A DNA stretch of 64,000 bases, taken from positions 2,784,349-2,848,348 of the forward strand of contig NW_006499997.1 of NCBI RefSeq assembly GCF_000471905.2. Reading direction: 5' to 3'. A program made the position numbers and the translations under genes. Below are positions 1 to 10,815 of this stretch, piece by piece; position 1 is the stretch's first letter; each line of letters opens with the position of its first letter. The notes under the pieces were generated by a model. It searched no databases and was not told the DNA's origin. It saw only the letters and a list, made by a program, of their open reading frames with translations. This DNA is from Amborella trichopoda. Its lineage: Eukaryota > Streptophyta > Magnoliopsida > Amborellales > Amborellaceae.

Positions 1-69
1 AGCTCAATTGGGGCTTGTCGAACCCCTGCTGATCGACCTACCACAACTAGTCAGAAAGGCATGTAAGAC

Positions 70-525
70 ACTGACCACGCAAAAGATTGATCGTCCTAAG
101 GAGAGAGTCAACATGATGGTTATTGATGACCCTAATGGCTACTAGAAGGATCGAATGAACCGATTTGAACAAATGATGCGTAGAATGATGGACAAGATCG
201 AGCTCATGGAAGGTACCTGGCCCCTGGGAACTCATCCAGCCAGGGTACCAATTCTCCTCATCCAGCTGAGCCAGTCTTGAGACAACCACCTCCTTCACAT
301 GACCATTCCTCCCCTCGTCAGGTCTCTCAAGTTGACATTGACGCTATGGTCACCCACAGTTTGAGAGGAAGGCAGAGTTTGGGCATACAGGGCCCGACCC
401 TCTATCATAAGCCCTATCCTTCTTATATTGTTCAGCTTCCGTTTCCTTCTAATTATCAAAAGGGGAAACTCCCACTTTTAATGGAACGAGCTCCCCTACA
501 CACTCCAAGCAGGGTGAAGATCTAA
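70..525 (+). pseudogene. gag fragment of T1
   Basis: This is a remnant of the structural Gag polyprotein. A short charged, possibly coiled segment around 150-210 (MNRFEQMMRRMMDKIELME) is followed after a frame change by a frame ending at 525. That frame has IDAMVTHSL near 340 and a PSYI...LPFPSNYQKGKLP segment near 420-475. The same order occurs in T2 (minus, 11,409 to 10,816) and T3 (43,030-43,420), which establishes gag identity. A stop lies in the upstream frame near 142. The Gag core found in T3 at 43,430-43,810 is absent: the sequence jumps at about 526 to the spacer that in T3 begins near 45,060. Confidence 0.7.
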
Positions 526-1375
526 AAGATCCCCTGCACACATCCAAGTTCTGTGATGACGCTAAAAGCTACCTGGATTGGTCTAATCTGAGTCTCTCTC
601 CCTCTGTTCCTAACTCTTCTAGCCCCTCTTCCTCTTATACTAACACGTCTTCTGTAGGTACAACGTGCAAATACCCAGATTTTGAAGCTCTTGACAAAGA
701 GCTGAAAAGTTGCAACACTAACAGACGACATCAAAGGCAGTTGAAAAAGACAGTGGCCCAAGCAGCCAGCTTCTTGTCAGTTGCTGATGCTCTGACATCT
801 AGAGCCAACGCAAAGCCTCCTCCCACCATCGAGAAGCTTCCCAACCAGTGCAAGAATTCCAAGCCCAAGAGATCCCAATGACCTCTTGAGCCCGACTTCA
901 AGCAACGACTGAAAGAGTCAAGAGGACAGAGCTCCCATTCTCAGGGAGCTTGCCACAAGGTGCAAATTGCTAGAGCAGCAACAAACGTTGACCCAATCGG
1001 TTTAAGGTCAGGCAAGAAGTTGCAGCTGCTTGTCCATCAGCCACAGCAGCCCATACTCCTAAAGTATCATGGTCCGCCACTCCTCCCATTATCTAATACC
1101 CAAACCAGTCTACCCTCACTCCTCAAATACCTGGGATCACCACTGGTTACATACACCAATCCGCTTCCAAACCCTCAATCTCCATCTAGCCAGTCCATAC
1201 CGAGCTCGTCTCCATCATTTGGCCAGTCGACACCAAGTCTGGTGGCACAACCTTCGCCATCCCAAACCTCACAACCTCTTCAAATCAACCCGATTGCATA
1301 GCAAAGTCAGTTGGTACCCCAAAACATCCTACACTACCCAAACCTACCTCTTAGTCTTCCATACCACCCAGACCT
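526..1375 (+). other. gag-to-protease spacer of T1
   Basis: No conserved domain is recognised. Bases 530-760 align with T3 45,060-45,300 (both have a CCCCTGCACA block, a TCTTCTKCTTCTCATCC-like pyrimidine block and a TGAAGCTCTTGA-like block). Bases 890-1,020 align with T3 45,430-45,560. The translation is rich in Pro, Ser and Gln (960-1,301), typical of a low-complexity linker between Gag and protease. Stops and frameshifts break it. Confidence 0.55.
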
Positions 1376-2494
1376 GTGGCGGGTCCAAAGTTCAAAAGGT
1401 TGGTGATGATAGGTCAAATAGATGTCATCGGGCATTTGAGAAAACTCCCTGCCCTCCCCGGCGTCTATGATGCCCTTATGCTCTCAAGGGACTATGGAAT
1501 GGCCCTTGTTCAATCTCTCTCCCGTCCAGAGGTATATGAGACCAAAGTAGAACCCATCGAGGTCAACCCTGCTATCCTAAACAACTACCTGGCAGTCACT
1601 TTCTCAAAAGATGACCTTCTGTTAGGAGGGAAGTACCACAACCGGCCTCTTTTCGTAACCGGTGAATAGCATGCATGTCCCGTCAGCCGAATTATGTTAG
1701 ATGGAGGATCAGTAGTTAAACTCATCCCATGAAGAATTCTTACCCATTTAGGATTAGGATCAAATGACCTCACACCAACAAATATCACGTTTCAAGGGTT
1801 CAATTAGTCGGGAGAAAAAAGCTAGCCGGCACAGTTCGTCTTCATCTCAAGATCGGTGAATGATTGTGCCTTATTCCATGTAATCGACATTGACACCTCT
1901 TACAACATACTCCTCAGTCGCCCTTGGATGCATGATCAAGGAGTGGTTCCATCTACTCTTTATCAATGTTTCAAGTACAACTGAGATGGGAGGCAATACA
2001 TGGTTTATGCTGGCAAAAGGCCGTTCCCCATCCCCGAGATGCATTACGCCAATGCAAAGTACTACTTCGTAGATCTAATTCCATCTCAAGAACCCAAAGA
2101 TGATGATCAAAGGTCTGTAAGAAGAGAGGAGCTATCCTTTCATGAAGATGCTGAAGATGTAGAACGGGTACTCTCGGACAAGTTCAAAGAAGAAGAGAGA
2201 GCTAGAAAAATCCTCCCTCTGACCTTTATCCTCCCCAATACTCCGTGTCCTCTCCCTGAAGCATTACCAACCTTTCCCGAAGATGAGACTCTCCCTTCTT
2301 CTAGTTTAGAGTCGTCAAGTACTGAACCAGTAGCTACCGTCGAGCCCAAGAAGGTCATCCATGTAGATGCTTTGGTACCAAGGGTCACTTACACACCAGA
2401 CAAGCAAAAGGTCTTGCACATCCTTGTTTCACTCCTTGAGGAAGAAGCATCATTGCCGCAAGAGTGCAAGGTCTTAATATCCCAGCCTCACTGA
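1376..2494 (+). pseudogene. Retrotransposon aspartic protease region of T1 (Tat lineage)
   Basis: The pol protease matures the Gag-Pol polyprotein. The pre-protease segment reads LRKLPALPGVYDALMLSRD near 1,435-1,495 and ends NRPLFVTGE at 1,668. A stop follows, then the active-site block MLDGGSVVKLIP at about 1,693-1,730, with catalytic Asp at 1,699-1,701 in a DGG context usual for this lineage. The flap-distal signature [14 protein letters not shown] lies at about 1,899-1,940, followed by TLYQCFKY and, after another stop near 1,984, an acidic linker frame (2,000-2,494). This order is the standard arrangement of Tat-lineage pol proteins. At least three in-frame stops mean it is not expressed as one protein. 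No RT follows. Confidence 0.82.
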
Positions 2495-2940
2495 GAGAAG
2501 AAGATGTTCCTTATCTAGCCCAAGGACTAGCTCCGTGACATCCTAAAAGTCTTACGCATTCCCAAGTCTTTGACATAAGAGAAGCTAAAAGAAGACTCCT
2601 CATCTCACCATCAAAGCCAGGCTACTCTTGCTCCCTTGATTGGAGTATCTACAGCCAGCAAGCTCATCGCATCATAAAGACGATGAACTATGAGCCCCTG
2701 ACTAATCAAGGACTTAGAGGTGAAAAGGGAACCATCGCTCCATTTGAGGTCATAGAAGCAGCACGACACACTACAAAAGAAGGGCTCAGGTACTTTGACT
2801 CTTCTCATCTCTCTCTAAAAAAGACAGACATGATGAAAACCGGAAAGGGCACCATAGGCAAAAATGTCCAAACGAAACAACGGGGCATGGTAGCGTCATC
2901 CACTATCATGAGTAAAAACGTCAAAATACGGACATGGTGA
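2495..2940 (+). pseudogene. G-patch-like segment between protease and missing RT
   Basis: After degenerate linker sequence, the frame from 2,683 reads MNYEPLTNQGL and then GTIAPFEVIEAARH, a Gly-spaced pattern resembling the G-patch-like segment often found between protease and RT in Tat-lineage pol. It ends near EGLRYFDSSHL (about 2,811). G-patch domains are known to contact RNA or RNA helicases; a role here is inference only. From about 2,815 the sequence switches to noncoding 3' material, so the RT, RNase H and integrase region was deleted at this point. Confidence 0.55.
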
Positions 2941-3090
2941 AAATCGAAAGGGCATCATGGGTAAACAAGTCAGTAGAGGCAAGAATATAAAAAAAGAGAG
3001 AGGAGACAATCGGCGTAAACAAGAAAAGTTTCCATTCAATTAAGAGAAGCTACAAGTTACAAAAGCTTAAAAATGTAAAAATGTCGTCAG

Positions 3091-3250
3091 CATTGCTCTT
3101 GCATCTGAGGAAAAGAGAACAGTTGATCATTAACGTTGCTCTTGCATATGAGGAAAAGAGAATTGCTAATCGTCAGCATTGCTCTTGCATCTAAGGAAAA
3201 AAGAGCAGTTAATCACCAGCGCCGCTCTCGCACCAGTGGAAAAGAGAGAA
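3091..3250 (+). repeat. 43-bp minisatellite, about 3.5 copies
   Basis: Units begin CRTTGCTCTTGCATMTRAGG and repeat every 43 bp; the fourth copy (cgccgctctcgcacc) has diverged. T3 has a similar but differently spaced duplication at about 46,270-46,370, so this is a local amplification in the noncoding sequence downstream of pol. Confidence 0.75.
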
Positions 3251-3267
3251 GGGTTGTAGATAGAGTA

Positions 3268-3480
3268 TATCATATGACCAAAACAGATCCCCCTGACAAG
3301 GAACTGGCCTATGATGGAGAGAACACCCTGATCATAGTAGGTACACTTCCACAGAGCAACCGGGAGTTCACAATTGTGCTTGAGGACTTGGCTTCAAACA
3401 AACCTTGTAAGCCAGATCGGGATTCCATTGATCGATCGAGTGCCCATAAGAATGCCAGCCCTCGACAGTTTCTCCCTGAG
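3268..3480 (+). pseudogene. Conserved 3' ORF remnant downstream of pol (T1 copy)
   Basis: A short frame contains KELAYDGEN, then GTLPQSN, then VLEDLASN (about 3,299-3,400). T3 has the aligned frame at 46,388-46,530 with KELAYDGER, GALPQNN and VLEDLASN. Many differences between the copies fall in third codon positions (gcc/gct, gga/ggg, tca/tcc, aac/aat) and length is kept without frameshift, which suggests an ancestral coding segment. I recognise no family. In T3 it lies about 380 bp after the integrase stop, where an additional 3' ORF of some long Tat-lineage elements would be expected. Confidence 0.5.
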
Positions 3481-5195
3481 ACCTTGACGTGCTACAAGAC
3501 CGTCATGCCTCTTAAAACATATGTCGTCATACATGCAACCCGTCGTGTGTACCCATCACCGTGTGCATGTACTCTCATGCACATTCTCACCGTCGTGCGT
3601 GTTCACTGTTGTGTGCAAGCTTCCCACTATGCGTGTTCCCTGCCATGCACGTGCGTGCTCACTGCCGCCGTGCGCATGCTTCTTACCGTGTGTAGACCAC
3701 CAGGCGCGCATGTATGATGCCTCAAATTTTGTGCACGATGCCCTCTTGATGGGCAACCCATCACTTTCTGTGCGCTACGCTTACATGCGCAGCAACTCAC
3801 TGCATGGGCATGTGTGGCCCTTCAATCGTCCCGTGCCCCCTTGGCTACTCGATGACCCTTCAGCTCCCTTGTGAGCCACTTTGTCGGAGAACCTCCAATG
3901 CCCTGTTGCCCACCAGAAAACTACTGACAGCCATTAGAATGGCCTTTGCAATACACTAAGGACCCCCTAGGCTTCTCATGAACCTTACATTGTCCCCATA
4001 GATCCCTACAATTCTTCCTGGCACGTTCACTTCATTCGAAAAAAACCAAAGTCCCCCTGGTTCTCTCCCTGCAGCTGTGGCTGACAAGCCCTCACACGAA
4101 AAAGGCCCTACCGTACCATCTTCTCCTCTTCCCGACGAACAACCTTGCTCACTGTCAAGCCTTTTTCTTCCCCTTTTTGACGCGCTCCTCTTATCAACAA
4201 ACACTCACTGTCGAGCCCTTTTTCCTTGCTTGTCAGAGTTTACCCTCTCACTGCTAAAAACCCTCGACCATTTTTCACTAAGGTAAACTAGTAAAAAGGG
4301 GAAGTTTAAACCTATTTTATACCTAGGGGTTCCCAAAATTCCCCTTTGCAAATAAAAGATGACACCCAAGTCTAGAAGTCCAAACGGTAATGGGCCAGAT
4401 AGGGTCAAGCTTGATCTGAGCCCGAACCCAAACTGAGACTTATCGTCGAGCGCACCCTCCACTGCCGTGCGCCTCTTGCTGTCATGCGCATTTTGATGCT
4501 GAGCACTTCACATTGCCGTGCATGTTCGTAGGCCGTGCACTCTCCACTGCCGCGTGCCTCTTGCTGCCATGCGCGTTTTGGATGCCGAGCACTTTTCACC
4601 ATCACACGCCTCTTATTGATGAAAGTGCTTCCTACTATCATGCATGTTTTTGATGCCAAGCAGTTCTCACTGCCATGCACATTTTCATGCCATGCACTCT
4701 CCACTGCTGTGCGCTTCTCATTGCCATGTGCGTTTTGATGCCGTGCACTTTTCACATGCCTCTTACTGACGAGCACGATCGTTGCCGTGCGTACTTCATT
4801 GCAGTACACGCCTCAACGATCTCTGCTGAAGCTACCACCAAGTAGGCCAACTCTGTCCGACCATGCGCAACATTCTGCCACTGCACCCATGCCTTTTTGC
4901 ATGCACTTTCATGCACGCCTTCCCTAACCTGCCCGTCCGTGTGTACACTAGCAGGTTTGGCCCTCATTACCTTTCCGTCACCAGCATAAGACCACCCTTG
5001 GTTCTTAATGAGTTCATTTCCACACGCTATCACCACCTCAACCCACTGCCCATAAATGGTCTCGGCCATTTTATCCCCAGTGAGTCAGACCACCATCCAC
5101 ATGCCCATTCCCCATGAATCCTAATCTACTTCACATCTCTCAATGAGTCCACTCCTCATTGGCGATCCACATACATGGAGACTCATACACGATCT
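3481..5195 (+). other. 3' noncoding region of T1 with GTGCATG-rich repeats
   Basis: No gene is supported. Two blocks, 3,510-3,720 and 4,440-4,820, are degenerate tandem repeats built on GCCGTGCRYG / CATGCRC words alternating with TTGCTGTCATGC-like words. Open frames there (for example minus 4,405-4,809) are by-products of the repeat. The part between them is unique and pyrimidine-rich. Bases 4,870-5,170 carry GTGTACAC and TCATTTCCAC blocks that recur at 5,780-5,965 and in T3 at 48,940-49,160. Confidence 0.6.
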
Positions 5196-5747
5196 AGCTG
5201 TATGACCCTAAACTATAGTGCACGTCCTGGCTGCATGATGCTAAACTACTTTGCACAACGGTCCAGTTGTATGACCTTAAACTATAGTGTACTTCCTGGT
5301 CGCATGACGCTAAACTATTTTGTGCAACAGTCCAGCTGTATGACCTTAAACTATAGTGCATGTCCTGACCATATGACGTTAAGCTGCTTCACACAATGGT
5401 CCAGTTGTATGAACCTAAACTATAGTGCACATCCTAACTGCATGACGCTAGACTGCTTTGTGCAACGGTCCAGCTGTATGACCTTAAACTATAGTGCACG
5501 TCCTGGCCTAATGACGCTAAACTACTTTGCCCAACGGTCCAGTTGTATGACCTTAAACTATATTGCACATCCTGACCACATGACGCTAAACTGCTTTACG
5601 CAACTGTCCAGCTGTATGACCTTAAACTATAGTGCACCTCTTGACCGCATGACGTTAAATTGCTTTGTACAACTATCAAGTTGCATGACCTTAAACTGTA
5701 GCGCACGTCCTGGCTGTATGATGTTAAACTACTCTGCTCAGGTCGCA
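5196..5747 (+). repeat. 69-bp dimeric minisatellite, 8 copies
   Basis: Eight units of 69 bp each contain two related half-units: TGTATGACCTTAAACTATAG (about 34 bp) and GCATGACGCTAAACTRCTTT (about 35 bp). Because 69 is 23 codons, one frame stays open for 193 residues (5,175-5,756) with a 23-residue repeat. This is a consequence of the period, not evidence for a protein. Degenerate relatives, not in regular tandem, occur in T3 at 48,370-48,900 and 49,245-49,335, and in T2 (reverse orientation) at 10,620-10,870. Confidence 0.92.
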
Positions 5748-5965
5748 GTGGCATGACCTTAAACATGCCTCCATACATGTGTGCCTCCTCCATTGCACAC
5801 ACACCTTTTTCATGCCGGCACTTTCGCGCACCCATTTACACACCATCTTCACTTCATCCCCATTGAGTCTTACCCATGCTCACGAAACGGCTAGCCATTC
5901 CATCATCTGTACTCTCTATCAGTTAGTGGGTCCCATTATCCACCTTCCATACAAACACCATCCAT
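5748..5965 (+). other. 3' noncoding DNA of T1 up to the T2 junction
   Basis: This aligns with T3 48,890-49,150 (shared words include GCTCACRAAA and TAGTGGGTC). It stops at TCCAT (5,961-5,965), where the minus-strand LTR terminus TGCTTAGG begins. Confidence 0.75.
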
Positions 5966-6779
5966 TGCTTAGGTGCCTCGATCTCGCCCTCTGGATCTTT
6001 TGGGGATTGGGCGCATCTCGGGTTTCGAAGAAAGACTCGGGATGTTTTTGAGATCTTTCCCTTGGGAACCTCGTTCGAAAATAGGGGCAGGTGTTACCAA
6101 CCGGTGAGAGAGGAATTTAAAGGTGGGTTTCGGATTTACTCGGGTTGACTTGGGTGGGCACCGTCTTAGATCACGAAGAAGGCCCCTCAATAATAAAACT
6201 GGTTCGGAATCGCCTCCCTTGTCTTGTATTCTTATTATTTTCAGCTTTTCTGCGATCACTCACATATATGGCAAAGGTTATAAGACAGGTGGGTCAGACC
6301 TCACCCTTTTGCTCTTTGATGAATGTACATGGGCATGCGCATTCAAAAAGAAGAAGAAAAGAAAGATGGGAGAGAGAAGAATTTGGCTAAGAGAGAGGAT
6401 CAGAGCAATGGCTAGGTTGTTGGATAATTGGCCTGACGTGGTAGCAAAATGGGCTCGATAACCAAGATTGGCTCACGAGATCACTACTAGACGCCATTAC
6501 CAATACCGACTAACTAAGCACGATGGTCGATCTGTTGTGGCAATAAAGCGGGCCAAGTAATCCTGGCTCAACCACATTATGGCTAGACGATAGGATTACC
6601 ATGAGAGGCTAACCTCAATCCCTCTTAGTCGAACGAAAGAGTGGCAGAAGTAAGCTATGAGGGAAGAATAAGAAGAGAAGAAGGGAGATAAAGGAGGGAG
6701 CAGATGAGAAGAGAAGAGTATGAAAGACGAGAGGATAAAGGAGAGAGAGTGAAGGAAGAAACAATCGGGGCTAAGCATT

Positions 6780-7365
6780 ACTGATTGTGTTGGAAAAAAG
6801 AGAGAGAAAACACAGTCGACGCTAGGTTTCACCAACTGTGTTGTGCAGAGGAGAAATGAAACCAGTTGGCACTGAGTCTCATCGATTGTCAGAAGAAGAG
6901 AGAGAAATCCAGTCAGTACTGAGTCTCATTGGCTGACAGAAGAAGAGAGACAAACCCAATCGATATTGAGTCTCATCGATTGACAAAAGAAGAGAGAGAA
7001 ATCCAATCAACGCTGAGTCTCACCTATTGATAGAAGAAGAGAGAGAAATCTAGTCGACACTAAGTCTCACCGACTAATAGAATAAGAGAGAAAATCAATC
7101 GGTGTTAGGTCTCATCGATTGACAAAAGAGAAGAGAGAAAACAAGTCGACCCTGAGTCTCATCGATTGACAAAAGAGAAGAGAAAAGATGAGTAGGCATT
7201 GAGTCTCGCCGACTGATAGAAGAGTAGAGAGAAAACCAGTCGATGCTGAGTCTCACCGATTGATAGAAGAGGAGAGAGAAATCAGTCGACACTGAGTCTC
7301 ATCGATTAACAGAAGAGGAGAGAGAAGACCAACCGACGTTAGGCCTCACTAGTTGATTAGAAGGG
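6780..7365 (-). repeat. 47-48-bp minisatellite in the U5 of the T2 3' LTR
   Basis: About 11 units, plus-strand core CTGAGTCTCAYCGATTGAYA followed by GAAGAGGAGAGAGAAA. Read in LTR sense the unit (GACTCAGCGTTGATTGGATT, then TCTCTCTC) aligns with the 55-bp unit of the T3 LTRs (CCTAGCGTTGCTTGGGTT, then CTCTCTC). The two arrays therefore appear to derive from one ancestral minisatellite that changed unit length. Confidence 0.85.
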
Positions 7366-7369
7366 GACA

Positions 7370-7800
7370 AATATAGATAACGATGAGAAGAAGAAAGAGA
7401 TAGATAAAGATGAGAAGAGGAGAGAGAAAGAGATAAAAATGAGAAGTGAGGATGAGAGAAAGAGATAAAGATGAGAAGAGAGGAGAGAAAAAGAGAGAGA
7501 GATAGAGAAAAGAAGAGAGAGAAAAGAAGAGAAAGAGATAAAGATGAGTAGAGAAGATGAGAAGAGAGGAGAGAGAAGAGAGGAGATAGAAAAGAGGAGA
7601 GAGAAAAGAGGAGAGAGATTGATAAAGATAAGAAGAGATAAAAGAAGAGAGAGAAAGAAAGATAGAGATGAGAAGAGAGAAAGAGAGATAGAGATGAGAA
7701 GTGAGAGAATAAAGGAGAGAAAGAGGGGAGGAGAGAGAAAGAGGGGAGGAGAGAGACAATTACTTGCTTGAAGAGTACTGGCCCTTTTCTTCTCTCTCAT
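7370..7800 (-). repeat. GA-rich microsatellite block in LTR
   Basis: Imperfect GAGAA/GAGATAAAGATGAGA repeats on the plus strand (CT-rich in LTR sense), just downstream of the poly(A) signal. Equivalent CT-rich tracts lie at 39,865-40,060 and 52,110-52,300 in T3. Long open frames on both strands here are compositional. Confidence 0.85.
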
Positions 7801-9171
7801 CTCTCTCTCTCCAAGACATACTCATAGGCTCAAGCAAGGAATCAAAATTTTATTGAATCTTCAAAGATTAAACCGAAGCTTCTTACAACTTAGCTTTGCA
7901 TGTTTATCTAGAGTTGGGCTAAAACATGAGTGTACACCAAAAAACTACCTCAATTGAGGATAATTACACTTATTCTAAATTAAAAAAAATTAAGAAATAG
8001 GGTACAAAATGACTATTTTTCCCCTGCCTAACAATGTGTGGAATTTCAGAACAGTTAATGCTGCTGCTTGAGAACTTGCGTGATCTTCCATGGCTGACCC
8101 GAGGACGTTCTGATGCCTATTTGATCGAAAGATTATCATTTTCTTGTAAGGATCGACATGGTGATCCTTTTAATACCAATTTCGCATCATGGATCGTGTT
8201 TCGAGCCACGATCATGAGACTTGAAATTTGCTTGAATATTGAAAACTTTGGATCGATTGTGTGCTCGTCCCTTGATATTGCTTCATGATTTCTTCATTAA
8301 ATCATACTGAGCATGCCGTCACGATCATGTTGCAATGAACGTAGCTTGATTTCGTGTCTCGATGAAGACTTTGTCGTCTTGGGTTTCCAACAGATTTGAC
8401 ACCTTCATGTGTGAAATCCAACCGTTCATCATATGCGAGGTTCGACAAAGAGATAGCCTCAGACCTCACGCACCTAATGAAATTAGTTTTGTGCTGGTCG
8501 GATATGTGAGCGTCATGATCTGGCTGCTTGAACAAGGCCTACTGTTGTTGAATTTTCTGTAACTTGCTTCACATATCAGCATCTTTCATTTAGTTTTTCT
8601 TTTTGCTTGGGTGAGTACCACATATCGTATTGTTCGTCTTAATGAGACGAACACACTCACCAAATTTGGGAGCGATCCGACTTAGAACGAGTGAGACATA
8701 GGCCCCAAAAGTGCCTGCCCGTGACTGTAAAAACAACCACCTTTAATGGTGATTTAATGGAGTGAGGCCACACGAGAATAGTGTGCGGCCCCTCCTGTTT
8801 CAATGTTTTGCTCATATCTTTATCTTAGAGTGTCCAATTAAGTCGAAAATTGACCCATAGGGGTTTTCGACTGTGACGAATCTAATGGTGGTGGTCCTAC
8901 AGCTGTTTGACTCACCAAAAGTATAACTCTAGTTACAAGGTCTATTTTAGGGTGCAAGAGACCGATTTCGCTATAATTGTTTCTTTATGTTCACTGCCTT
9001 AGACATGTCTGATCGGGATGAAACTTTGATAGGTGGTCTTTTGAAGTGTTGAAGAAAATCTTGACCAATTTTAGGGCCATTTTGAGACTGTCGAGAATTT
9101 CCACTATTTTTGTAGGCTTTATTGACCTGCTTCCTACCAGGGACCAAGGTGCTGAAAAATATGTTCAAACA

Positions 9172-10815
9172 GCTTGCCCCACCAAATGTTGTTCTTCAAG
9201 AGAAGCGAGAATGACAATCATTTAGAAAACTTCCTTCGGATTTTAATTTTTTTCTTCCTAGCTACAGGACCACGTGAATGCCATGGAGATTCACGTACTT
9301 GTGTAACTAGGCTGCTCAGACGTAGGGATGCATTGTTCGCGGTCCATCCATGGAGACTTTAGGGGGAGAAGAGACGTTTTTGAGGGATCTTATCAAAGTC
9401 CTCACCCTCGTGTGGACTATTTGTGATTCTGAATATGAGGATTTTGCACGACTTCGTCAGTCAGAATCAGGCCCATCTGGAAATTGAGTGTCATGTAGAA
9501 GGGCATTGTTCCCATTTGGTATGGGTTTGTTAGTTTGCTTTGTTAGGTGCTGTTTGCTGTTACATCAGGTTTTCTTTTGACGTTCAGAGTACCACTTTGG
9601 GTCTCGTCTATCGAGTCCAGTCGGGGGCAGGCTCTATTAGCCGATCCCGAAGTTCTGGTCGTGCCGGCTAGACGAGCTGAAGTCTCTGGCAGGTTCTCCC
9701 CTAACTTTGTCAGTTTCCTACCTTTGTAATGTTTGTTTCTAGAGTGTATTTGTGACCTTGTGGGAATAATGTTCTTCCTCATGAGACTTGTCTTGTCGAG
9801 TCTTCTGTCTTTCGAGTCCTTTTACAATTGGACTCAGGTAGTCGGAATCGTTTCCTTGAAGCTAATATTTTTGGAGTCCTGGTATTGTAATACCATGGAT
9901 TTTCTTCTTTTGAGTGAGGGCTGAAGCCGCCAGTTGAGACGAGTGCTGCATCAATCTATTTATTGGTAGAAGCGTCCTTTACGGATTTTCACTTGAACTT
10001 GGGAAGTGACGCCATAAAGATGATTTTCACTAACTTTTTTTTATTTTGGGGCTCTTTGACCCATAACCTTTCGGCTATGCCCACCCTTTTTATCCATTTT
10101 TACTCACTATGCCCTTTCGGATTTTCACGTGCCCGGTTTTTATTCACGGAACTCTTTTACTCATGGTTTCATGACCATGCCCGTCCATCATTTTACTCAG
10201 CGTTCCCTTGTAAGGTATACACCATGCCCTTTATTCTTTTTCCTTTTTTTTTTGTGAAGGCGTGTTTAAGGTCATGCATTCGGGACCTGTGTATATGGCC
10301 TGGACATATACTAAGTGATGAATGACAGTCTTTGGAGGCCATAGAGTGAGTATGATGGTGGTTTGACTCACTTGGGGAATTGGCATTCGGTTACCTATGA
10401 GAGATGGATGATGTATGAAATGTGAGTGGACGATAGTGACCCACTAACTTACAACGAGTATGGGTGGCGGGATGGTTCGCCATTTTGTGAGCATGGGTGA
10501 GACTCACTGGGGAATGAGGTGTGGTGATGAAGTGAATGAACTCACTGGGGAGGTAATGAAGGTGGTATATTCACACTAACGGTAGGTTAGGAAAGGCATG
10601 TGTGAAAATTCACGTAAAGGCGTGTGCGCGTATGTGGGGGCAAGTTTATGGTCATGCCTCTGAGACCTGGGTAAAGCAGTTTATCATCATACTGTCAGGA
10701 CGTATGCTGTGGTTTTAATGTCATACAGCTGGACCGTGGTTATGCAGTTTAAAGTTAAACAATTAGGACTGTGCAATTTAAGGTCAAGCGACTAGACCTC
10801 CACTACAGGTTACGG
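9172..10815 (-). other. 3' noncoding region of T2
   Basis: On the minus strand this aligns with T3 49,170-50,639 and T1 16,042-17,217. It ends at the LTR edge with a purine-rich GGTGGGGCAAGC, the likely polypurine tract. One unit of the 51-bp repeat amplified in T1 lies at about 9,360-9,420. Bases 10,620-10,870 contain reverse-oriented degenerate units of the CATGACSTTAAA repeat. No gene is supported. Confidence 0.65.

Larger units (their letters stand above)
5966..9171 (-). mobile_element. 3' LTR of T2 (subfamily B)
   Basis: About 3,206 bp. In sense orientation it starts TGTTTGAACATA (right edge, 9,171) and ends GATCGAGGCACCTAAGCA (left edge, 5,966). Landmarks match the T3 LTRs: a U3 block with ATGGTGGTGGTCCTA (plus strand, near 8,885), a weak TATA-like site near 7,897-7,910, a polyadenylation signal at 7,849-7,854 (reverse TTTATT), a purine-rich block, a minisatellite, and a conserved U5 end. 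The U5 end and minisatellite resemble T3 more than the other LTR of T2. Confidence 0.8.

Noticed and set aside
4405..4809. 134-residue minus-strand frame with repeated AR/AWH words
   Set aside because: Encoded by GTGCATG-type minisatellite DNA; no domain and no copy in T3.
5175..5756. 193-residue plus-strand frame with a 23-residue repeat
   Set aside because: Produced by a 69-bp minisatellite whose period is a multiple of three; relatives in T2 and T3 are not open.
7349..7800. Overlapping 136- and 147-residue minus-strand frames
   Set aside because: CT-rich LTR tract; Ser/Leu/Phe low complexity in every frame.
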